The notes below the pieces were generated by a model. It saw only the letters and a list, made by a program, of their open reading frames with translations. It made no database searches and was not told where the DNA came from. Shown piece by piece: positions 32,644 to 44,600 of a stretch of DNA of 64,000 nt (the first letter of the stretch is position 1; each line of letters starts with the position of its first letter). This DNA is from Petrosia ficiformis (lineage: Eukaryota; Porifera; Demospongiae; Haplosclerida; Petrosiidae), in assembly GCA_947044365.1 (NCBI GenBank), contig OX345638.1, positions 8,199,701 to 8,263,700 of the forward strand. Direction: 5' to 3'. The position numbers and the translations under genes are program-made.

Positions 32644-35600
32644 ATGGCTACAGGTGAGTGAGTTATAATAATATATATCATTACATGGAAACATCTTATA
32701 AATAAGTTACATTCAAGTACTGGTTTGCGTACTAATAATCATTATAGTGAATACTATTTTCATAAATATAATTATGTGTTACTTGTCATGTTATTATAAT
32801 CATGTATTGATTGTTTATCAGGTCAATATGAGATGAAATGGAGAGCTCGTCACTCCACTATAGTCAATAATCACAAACTATATTCCTGGGGAGGAAATCA
32901 GAAGGACCTTCCTTTAGTGCATTATAATGACGAGAAGAGAAAGTTGGCATCATTTGTCGATATATTTCATTTACCTGCATTGGAGTGGGAGAGGAGATCT
33001 GCTACAGCTACTCCACCTGCAGGAGTGATGAACTATGCCTGTACTACCATAAAAGACTCTATATTGTATTTTGGTGGCAACTGTATACCTAATAACTGTT
33101 ATCATAATGATTTATTTGAACTCAACACTCTTACTAAGGAATGGAGAGAAATTATTAACATTTCTCCTGATAATGGACCATTGAGAAAAAGTGGCTGTGG
33201 AATGATATCATTCAACATGAATGGAGAAGATACTTTACTAGTTATCGGAGGGTTTGGACCTACACCAATCACTACTCACACTGGTTCCAAGTACATTCCT
33301 TCTGCTGACATTCCAAATCGTTGCTACACAAATGAAATACACACAATGTGTGTAAATTCATCACCAGGTATTACATGACTCACATTATGTATTACATCAT
33401 AATGATATCATGTATTATCTTCAGGTCAATGGAAAGTACCTATCATAACAGGCAATTGTCCACCACCATGTGCTGCATTCAGTATTGACACACTTCCTGG
33501 TAATAAAGGAGTAATGTTTGGAGGGGGTACTATTGATGAGACTGGATACCATCGTGTTAATGACTTATTTCTGTTATCATTCTCTGAGAATACAATAGTG
33601 AGTTGTGGAGTGTTTATTGTATTATCTCTTGTATTATTTTCAGTTGTATTCTATACAGTTCCAATGATCCAATCCTCTTATAATGAACACACTATCATTA
33701 ATTTTATATACCTGTAGTTACATATTCCTAAGTTATAATTATTATCATGTCTGAACATAACCATGTATATCATATATAATCATACATTTCTTCAATGTTT
33801 GATAATATTTGTGATTTGATAAACAACCACAAATATTTTAATTGTGTCACGTAATCATATGATTGTTAATCATGTTATTACACTAAAGAGTACATGTTCT
33901 GTTTGTAATAATCACTCAAAATAATCCACTTGTAAACCACACTTCTTATTAATGATACATGAATTATTCTCATCTTTATAAAATTATATTGAATATACCG
34001 TATAGCCGGAAATATTGACGAGGAACAAATATTGGCGAATTGGCGATTAGCTGTAACATCGCCAAAAAAAAAGGTCGCAAATTTTTAAACTTTCAGGGAG
34101 TTGTTTCACGGCCACGTGTTATACGTTAAACAAGCATACTACGGTACTGTAACACGTTATATAGTGAAGAATGTTGCGTTACTTCAAGAAAGTGGAAAAA
34201 ACTCCTCTCAATTTGGTTTGCCTGGACTTACTTTAGAGGAAAAACAACGAGCAAGTGAAGAAATCGCCAATATTAGATACAGCCAATTGCCTTTTTTGAG
34301 TGAATCGCCAAACATAATTGTCGTCAATATTCCCGGCTATACGGTAATAATAAACCCATGTTGTATTACTAATACTATAGGATTTTAAAAAAGTAGTCAA
34401 ATCATCTGTTACTGTATTGAAATGGCCAAAAGCGAGGGAATTTCATGGTAGTACTATGATCAATACTATTTCATCAAATCAACAAACGATATCTCATTTG
34501 ATGGTATTGGGAGGATTGGGTGATAATTTTCAAACACTAAACGATTGCTGGATAATGAATCTCTCCAGTTTTATCTGGTATCAGGTAATGTACATCACAT
34601 GACACATGTAATACATTGTTGTCTATATATTAATTAATATTAATATTGAAAATACAGGTATATCACAAATACAGCAGCGCTCAGCCACAAGGCCACAAGT
34701 TAAAATTACTCGACAGCCACTCGCGATCAACACGAACAGCTCATGCGTGTACAGTTCGCGCGAGCTCGAGGGGAGTTTTCTAGCGCACGTGCTAATGCTC
34801 GAGCGCTCGCGCGTGCTTACGCTCGAGCGCTACTCGAGCTATCCACGCACTAAAGATTTTAGCTTACTTAGTTTGACAGAAGACCTTTTAAGAAGGCCAT
34901 AGATACTAAGATCATTTTTTGTTTGTTGGTAGTAAGCAGCTAGATGAGTGTTTTTTTTTTCAAATGCGCAGTAGTCAGTGGTCAACGCCCACACTTGAGC
35001 GACTGACTGACTACTGCGCATTTCAAAAAAAGACTCGTCTAGCTGCTTTGTACCAACAAACGAAGAATGATTTTAGTATCTATGGCATTCTTAAAAGGTC
35101 TTCTGTCCAACAAAGTAAGCTAAAATCTTCAGCTTTGTTGAAACCCAAAAGTTTTCCAGCTCAGCAAATCGAGATGTGGCCGTTGCCTTTGAAAGCAAAC
35201 ACTTGCGCTATAGATCTCTTAATGGCAACAATTCTTCTCTATGTCTCAGCAGAAATCCTAGACATCTTTCTGATTCTATCTAGTATACTTACAACATGAA
35301 TATAGCTGGGCAAAAGCATTTACAATGTATATTACCCTCGAAGGTTCGCTCACTCGCTCGCGCGTACGTGCATGCGTGTTGCGAGCGAGTGCGCGTGCGC
35401 GTCGAGCAAACTGCGAGCACTCGCTCGAACTCTACTCGCTCACAGTCTACTCGACACGCACAAGCTTCCTCGAGTTAACTTGTGGCTGAGCGCCGCTGTA
35501 TGAGTTAAAAGTGTTATCATTACATTTCTAATAACTATATTTTATTAACTGAAACATACTCTTTCTTGTACTAATAATATTATAATGATGTGTTCCTCAT

Positions 35601-38600
35601 TTATAACAAGTAACTTATTCATCTCTTCAGATAAATCTACCTGATTCAGTCACTAAAAGATTTCAACACTCCATGTCAACATACTATATATCAAAAGAAA
35701 GATTTTGGATTGTAGTGACTGGAGGTGGCAATGAATATTATCGATTTGATAATACATATCTACCAATCATTGGATCTAATATCACAGTGATCATTGAATT
35801 AGGTATGATAAATAATATACATATCATGTGATATATTATTATTAGTGATCATTATCATGTTCACTGGAATGTGTACAGTCTATGACACACAAGATTATTA
35901 AAGCTATATGAAAATCTAGCTTCATGTATACAAGATAATAATCCAATAGTTGTAGATTCACTGATACATTTGTAGTTACCTATTCTGAGATATTCAAGTA
36001 TCCTATGATTCATAAATAAAGACAAAGTGTCAATCCATTTTCTGTTCTTACTGTTAAAATAATGTGAGACACTCTGACACCAGTTAATTACATTCATTAG
36101 TCCTATCTATTATTATAAGAATGTTTACTTAGAAACAGCATAACAACTAACAACTACAAGAATGTTAGAAATGCAGTGTGTGTATTGTATTGAACCTAAT
36201 AAGTCGAACACTACTTATACAATTGTGTAACATACATGTACTTGTGAAGACACACCTTCATTATTATAATAAATGTAATTGATATGATGACTCAACAAAC
36301 ATTCATAATTAACTATCTTCTATAACTCTCACTCTCTGATATTATTTTGTTAGTTCTATACCTTTCATCTGTTTTTAGTTTTTATATCTTCTTTTTAGTA
36401 TTAGTAATCCAGTACCTCATGTCTTAGAACTAGGATAATAACATTACATCTCACTATAATACTGAATATCATTATTATTATAATAATATCTCATTATATA
36501 GAATATATTAATGATGAGTGGTCTGTGAAACATGTTTGGAATTATGAACAGCTGATGAAAAACAAGAAAGAGATTCAGAAAAGTTTAATTCATCATATTG
36601 TTGATGATAGACTACTGGAGGGAACACTTGTGACTGATTTGATTGATTCTATCAAATCATCATCTTCTATACCACATCAACTAGTTAGTAAACCAGTGAT
36701 CAATATTGTGTTAATAAATTATTATGATAATTGTTTCAGGAAACACAACAGAGAATATTGGAGAAGAAGATATTTGAGAAAGAATCAGAAGATAGACTAC
36801 ATCAAGAAGTTAGTTCATTATATATTACTAGTAACTATATGTGGCTAATGTTCTAATGATTATTATTGTAATACATTCTCTAGAAGCAACTTCAAATGGC
36901 TCAACAGGAACTCCGAATGTTACAGAAGGATGCTGGAAAGAAACTCCATGACAACGAAATTGAGATACAGAGACAGAGTTTAGAGTTAACGAGAGAAAAG
37001 AAGAGATGTTCTGATCTTCAATCAGAATTACTATCAGTACAGGGTATTGCTGATAGCTCCATATTTCAATTGAGACACGAGCTTGAAGTAAAATCAAAAG
37101 AATTAATGCAAAATGTCCTTCAATATGAAAGGAAAATTCAAGAAGTTAACAAACAGCTGGAAAATATGAAGAAGCTAAAACAACGAAAAGAAGGAGAGCT
37201 ATTACAAGTTAATCTTGACTTGTGGGGAAAAGATGAGGCACTTAAAGAGATGAAGACAAGAGAAATGTCACTACAACATAAGATGGAGAAACTAAAGCAA
37301 GGTATACTGTAAATGAATACATCTAATTTAATTATTTATTCTACTTTTATATTAGATTGTGAATTAAAGCTGTCTGCCAAAGAGCTGGATATAACTCATA
37401 AACATCAACAGTTATCATTACTAAATAATAAACTTGAACAAAGTGAAGAGAAAATTAAATTACTGGAATCAAATGTGACAAAACTAAACCAAACGACAGA
37501 AAAATGGAAGAAAGGTAAATGATTAGATGATAATACACTATTATAAGTGTACCTGTAGCCATTTTAAATAATGCTGGAGATCGATAAATTAATAGAATAT
37601 ATTAGACAGCAAATATTTTGTTTCAAATGTTCACTGTAATATCAACTTTAATGATTGTACATGATAATACTGAGATGAGAGAAAGAATGAAAGAAAGAAA
37701 GAAAGAAAGACACCTGAGGCAAATGAAAAATGAAAAATGAAAAAATGAGTTGCCTCAGGTGGGATTCGAACCCATGACACTCTGCACTCCGGACAGATGC
37801 TCTTACCAACTGAGCTACCAAGGCAGCTCAGCTGGCAGGGTCCAAATCAAACATCTCACTCATACACGTGTGTGAACAGGCTAACTAAACCGGTATACAA
37901 GCGAAGGCCGGGGTAATTAAACCACCAAGACGCCAAACACTAAACCTAAGTATATACATGATAATACTGAGATGAGAGAAAGAAAGAATGAAAGAACACA
38001 ACAGCCTATTATAGATTATTTTGATTATCTACTCTCTTTACCTTTTAAAGAATCTTGTAGAACTTTAGGAATATATTTCAGGTAGAATAGTTAGCTAGTA
38101 GTTCCAGTTTCTAATTCTACAAGCAGCTTTCTTCCCCCTCAAGCGCGCGTTCTATTACGTGCCACGCCCATTAATTGACCGAGCCCCCCCCCGGGAATGA
38201 TGTAACTTCCTTAACTACGTATACAACGCATACTCGAGTAGGTGACACAATATTATATAATTATATAATTATATATAGTTCGAACCCGTGGGAAAGCAAT
38301 CATAGGGAAGGCCCTACAGGCCATAAAAATGTACAAACCTTCATTTCTGATGTAGCTTCATAATTTCAAATGTACTTTTCCAAACTTTATCACAGCCTCA
38401 TAATTATATGTGCGTAATCATAATTCTATAATTTTATATTACCAGTATAATTATACATGCTTTGTGTTAGATTGTGAAATTGCTCAGCATGAACATCAAA
38501 AGCTGAATGATGAACTACAACTCAATCAACAGAAAGTTAAACATCTTGAATCAAATATTACACAACTCTACCAGACAGCAGAAATATGGAAGAAAGGTAA

Positions 38601-41600
38601 TAGATAGATATAGTGACATACTATATAATGTATTATAAGTTGATTTATGGAATTAGGAAATGCATGTTGTCCAAAAAGTGTTAACAAAACAATTCTTTCA
38701 CACATAAGTAATATCTTGGATAGCAAGGTCAGCATCTGCTCCCCTTAAGAGGAGTATAATGTTTTACCTTACTAAGTAAAAGATCAGCCATAGATTGTTC
38801 TACAAACAAAATGCAAGCTATGTACAGTATACATTATGATTGATAACACCTTTGGACTATCGATTTGAGTAACAGGGCTGTAGAAAGAGTGTGCAACGAT
38901 TAATCGATTGACCACTCCGTCTATAAATATTAATAAGCTAACTAAAATTTCGGTGCACTTTGCACTCCTAATTAATGGTCCCTCTGATAAACATCCTGGC
39001 TATATGATTAATGAATTATTTCTTTGGTTTATCATGACATGATATTTCCATAATATCCGTAGCATCTCAACAACAACTTCAAGAAATAAAGGAATCACGA
39101 AAACAGATCAGACATGTAACAGAAAATATTAATCTACCAGGTACATCATTAACTGCAGATAACACATGTATGTATGTGTACATACAGTCATACATATGTA
39201 TGATATATTATATGTTTGCTTAGATAATTCTGAAGAAGAATTTTACAGAATAGCAATACCTGAGAGGAGTGAGCTTGAAGTATTGACACAGAGTGGTGAG
39301 TTACAAATGACTAACTAATAATGATATCATATACTAATTTTAATTACATTAAATTCTGTAATTAATTTCTTCAGAATTTCCATCATTGGAAGATATTAAA
39401 GGTGGATTGAAGGAACCACATGAGTTGGGTTTAGAGATTCAAGAAATGAGTCGTGATTTACAAAAAGGTTGTACATACATTATATGTGACATGTACAATA
39501 ATTTATTATTATAATAAATAGAACTGAAATGTTTGTGGAGTGACAGTGTTAATATGAGTCAAGCACACACGACTGAGTTAAGAAAGAAGGAAGAACTAAT
39601 AACACAGCTGAAACAAGACTCGGAAATTGTCCATCAATATCATTTGAAGATTCAAGAAATTAACAAACACATGGAGAATATGAAAAATCACGAAAAGAGA
39701 AAAGAGGAAGAGCTATTACAAGTTAATCTGGACTTGAGTGGAAAAGAGGAGGCACTTAAAGAGATGAAGACAAGAGAAATGTCACTACAACATACGATGG
39801 AGAAACTAAAGCAAGGTATAATACATCTACTTTAATTATTTATTCTATATTAATATATTAGATTGGGAATTAAAGCTGTCTGCCAAAGAGCTGGATATAA
39901 GTCACAAACATCAACAGTTATCATTAATGAATAAGAAACTTGAACAAAGCGAAGAGAAAATTAAATTGCTGGAAGCATATGTGACAAAACTAAACCAAAC
40001 AACAGAAAAATGGAAGAAAGGTAACTGATTAGATGATAATACACTATATTGTAATTATTGTAGCTGTTGCTTCAGTCATTTCAAATAATGATAGAAATGG
40101 ATAATAAGATATATTAGACTTGTGACAATGTTAGAAGTTTCAAACTTTTCGTTTAGCAAGGAAAATATTTTGTTTTGAATCTTTACTGCAATATGCACAC
40201 CTGTACATCTCAACATTGGGTTAATATTTCCAGAATGTTGAGGCTGTCCTTCTGCCCCATTTCTCTGTAAAGTGATGAGTAGAAACAGTATTAGGAATAA
40301 AACGTAATGCAGTTTTGATGGCCAATCTAGATAAAAGCAAAATACATGTGTGAAATTGTGACAAAAGAATGCATAATATTATATTATAATGATTCAACCC
40401 AGTGGAAAGCAGTCATAGGGATGGTCCTGCAAGCCACAATAAATTGTGACTGGGGATGCCAAAATCAGTCTTTGTTCGAAATTTAATAATAATTTTCTTA
40501 AATGGCTATGTTTAACTATTCACTACTCAGCACAGGAAACTGACTAAATTTAATATGTAGTTGGAGCAATAGTTTCTCTTCTTGGTTGCTTAATTCAGTT
40601 GGCTACTTGTAGAATATTGCTGAGTTATGTGTGTTTAAATGTAAGCCTTTGACAAAATTCATTTTTGCCTAAGGACTAATTTTCACATCCATGGTCACAG
40701 ATGTATTCTATTGATGACTATTTTTGTTGTCTCAATAATATGTGCTATTGCTAGTTGACTACTGTACATGTACATTATTTATTAACTTCCAAACACTTGT
40801 CCACTTGCCACCTTCACTAGTGAAAAATGATTTATGTATCCCAAAAGGTCTACCTACATGTTACTCAGTAATTTAAAATCCTGAGCTGATAAGAAGCCAA
40901 TCTAAGTAACTATGTGGGTGTTACCCAGGAGACCTGCACTGTAATGGATCTTAATCTCATTCACAACAGCCCACACTCTAATGAGCAAATGCCATTTAGT
41001 GACTTTAATTGAATTTCTTGGCATTTTGATCAGTTACGTTTGAGGTCAGATAACGTCAGAGTAATGCCAGTGTATTATCAGGGATTTTCTGAGAAATTTG
41101 TGCATAGTGGGGGAAGTGGGGTGGGAAAAAAGTGAGTTAAGCTATTTCAATGGAAGGCAGAGTACAGTACTCCATGCTTCTCTGAAATATTTCTATTTTG
41201 GACCCACAAAGAGGAGTATATGGCACAATCTAGCAGTATAAATGTATACTAATCATACTATAATAGCCACCCTTATTTTTCCCTTCATACCATTATGCAT
41301 CATTATTAAGCTAATAATTTGAAGTACGAAGGGGTGGCAGAAAATATCTAAGGGGGATGGGGCAAATGCCCTCTTCCTTCCTCATGAAAACCATGATTAT
41401 ATCATGAGCACTTTACTGAGTATTACTAGCATTATTAAGTGATCACTTGGATTATCTTATTACATCAGAGATAGAAGAACTACAAACAGAAATTCTTGAC
41501 AAAACTACTCAAATAGAGGAGCTACAGACTTCATTGAAAAGCAAAACAAAAGAGCTAGAATCACTACAAGAAAGTAAGTGATGTCTCTTATGGAACATCA

Positions 41601-44600
41601 ACATTTATTCTGTTTTTATAGAAGTGACGTCACTGCAGACAACAGTCGTTAGTAAGAATGAACAAGTAGAGGAACTACATAGTAAGTTGGGGAGGAGGAA
41701 TGAGACAGTGAAAGAACTAGAATCGCTACAAGAACGTAAGTCATGTCCTTTTCAAAATTATAATGGAAGTTCAACATTTACCCTGTTGTTATAGAAGTGA
41801 AGTCACTACAAACAACAGTGGTTGATAAAACTTCACAAACAGATGACGTACAGAATACAGTAGAGAATATTGAAGTACATTTGGATGAATTACAAATGCA
41901 GAGAGAGAGAATAAGGGAACTCGAAGTTACTATACAAGAAATGAAACAGTTAGAGGAAACTAGAAAGACATCATCACTTGTACCACAAAACTCCAGTGAC
42001 ATCATTTCTATACCAGGTTAGAAATCATGTTATATAATTAATATACTAATCTGTGTTGTTATCATAATCTCCTATTATTATACAGATGATCCTGATCTTC
42101 ATATAGCTAAACAGAAGGTGTTTCACATTAAAGGGAACACTCTGGATTGGGGGGATTATGGGTTTAAGATGTATTTCACAGACGGTACCATCCCACCATC
42201 ACAAGTGCTTATCAAAGCTCTTGTTGGTGGTAAATTCCAGTTTCCTGATGGAATGGAGCTTGTCAGTGCTTTATATGTCATCTCATTCCCTGAAGAGTAC
42301 CTCCAGCCTGTGAAATTACAAATACAACACTGTGTCTATCTGAAGAGTTCACGACAGTTTAAATATCTCAGTTTCATAACAGCACCTATAGATAAGTCAG
42401 TACCACCATACAAGTTCCAGTTCATAGAGGGTGGTAAATTCTATACTGATAGTCAGTATGGAATGATAGTTCGTTCCAAGTTTTGCATAATGGGTATTGG
42501 TAAGAGGACTAATGGTCATGATCCACACGTCTCACCTGATGTAGAGGATACTAGTGATACTGATAGTGAAACACAATCCACATCTGAACATGGTTAGGAT
42601 ACTATAATTAGTATTTAAATATTTATTATAAATATTTATTAGCTGATGTTCAATCAACTGATAATGATGCGTCTCATATTGACTCTTCAGAAGACCAAGA
42701 TCAACCTAGTAGCGATACTGATAATGAAATACAATCCACATCTGAACATGGTTAGGATATTATAACATTAATAACAGTATTTAAATATTCGTTACAATTA
42801 TAGATGATGTTGAGAATGATGTGTCTAATACTGACTCTTCTTCAGATGATAAGGATACTAGTAGTGACACTGATAGTAAAACACCACCCCCATCAGGACA
42901 TGGTTAGGATATTAATAGTATATATTATGAATGTAGTTATTACAATCATTATTAGTTGATGCTGACCCCACTGAAGAGCATCCTAGTAGCAATACTGACG
43001 ATAAAACACCACCCCCATCAGGACATGGTTAGAATATCAATAGTATATATTATGAATGTAGTTATTACAATCATTATTAGTTGATGCTGACCCCACTGAA
43101 GAGCATCCTAGTAGCAATACTGACGATAAAACACCACCCCCATCAGGACATGGTTAGGATGTTAATTAAATATCTTTTTTTATTTTTTACTATAATTATT
43201 ATTAGTGTTTATTCAATCTACTGACAATGCTGAAACGGCTAAGGATTTTATTAGTGATACTGAGTCCAAATCTGTACATGGTTAGGATATTAATAGTATA
43301 CTTGTTCACGTTATAGTTCAGTATTATTAGTTAATGTTCACTCAACTGATAATGACGTATCTAATACTGATGATGTAGAGGTGAAAGAATTCATCCCATT
43401 TGATAAACAGGAAACACAAAAAGAGAAATGTAAGATATTTACATGTAGTTGATAATGATATCAATACTGTTACTAATAATGATAATATTAGTACTGAAGA
43501 TATTATCAACACACCTGATAATGAAACACTACAGAAAAAATTTAAGGAATCATTTATTATAATATACACATGTATGATTCATCATCCATTTTTATAACAG
43601 ATTCTGGTACTGAACTGAATATATCACATGATAGTAACACTGGACTACAAGAAGGTAGGTATAGTATATACAGCATAATAGTTATACTCATTTATAAGAT
43701 GTATAATGTATATTTTATTCAGATACACAATCTCAACATACATGTAGTGAACTGGTTGTTCATAAAATAGTTTCTGGTAGTGTAATCCATACAAAAGGAA
43801 GTATGTTACATTATACATCACTCTCATTAGGAGATGCATGTAGATTAATTATAATAATATTACTATTCTATAGTACAAGTTCCTGATGATTCTGATGTAC
43901 CTGATAACAAATATACTGGCGAAATGTATTACGAAAGGATAGCAAGTAACGAATGGTTAATGAGGTTCATGATATTCCAAAATGTTAAAGTATTCCAAAA
44001 GGTAATTAACATACAGCATGCATTTGTATTCTGAATTGTAAATTAATGCATTAATTAGCCCTTGAAGTGCTGAGCATTTCTTTGGCAATGCTTCCCATTT
44101 CCAAAACTGGAGGCTCCACTGCAGATATCTTGGCCATAGTTCACCTTTCTCTACCCTAAACTTGGCTCTTTCCTGACATGGAGTACTACTTCTAGCCACT
44201 TGCATACCAGGACCCGAACATTTCCAAGCTATTTATAGAACTAAATAAAATGCAGTTTTCTTCTTTTAACAGCAACAAACAAAACGACCCCACTAAATGT
44301 TGGGGGTACCAGCTATCTGCACAATATCGAGTTGTCAAGCAAGAGGAATGTCACAGCTACCACCAGATTGTGTAGGCAGGGTCATCAAAATCCCAAAATA
44401 CGTGAGCGTCAAAGGGGCTGCACCTAATTTCAACTTCATTAATGGAGGGACACCCTCCTTTAAAATTCTCCCTGTACTCCATATTTTAGGACAAGGGTGG
44501 TCAAAACACCATCAACGTTTTTTAGCCTTTTGCTTGGAAATATGACTCGAACAAAATACGAGCATTTGGAATGCTCTTTAATGCTTTGAACACACTCCTA

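Larger units (their letters stand above)
36502..42016 (+). other. K2 coiled-coil exons 6-18 with internal duplication
   Basis: Thirteen exons of Lys/Glu/Leu/Gln-rich heptad sequence. Exons 8-9 (36884-37514) and 14-15 (39522-40020) are clear duplicates: both carry ALKEMKTREMSLQH then LSAKELDI and end in EKWKKG. Exon 10 is a further relative of exon 9. Compared with K1, which has five exons here, the stalk has roughly tripled. Confidence 0.72.

Noticed and set aside
34101..34388. 95-codon frame ending at K2 exon 4
   Set aside because: Mostly MITE sequence; the Kelch paralogues have no such exon and the frame does not continue the propeller.
34919..35299. 126-codon frame in K2 intron 4
   Set aside because: It is inside the foldback element; part of it is one arm of a palindrome and no known transposase motif is present.
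35296..35478. Arg/Ser-rich 60-codon frame
   Set aside because: Caused by CGCTCGCGCG-type tracts at the end of the foldback element.
37751..37824. A functional tRNA-Ser gene
   Set aside because: Cloverleaf is good but residue 33 is C, the variable arm is short for serine, and it is embedded between direct repeats like a SINE head.
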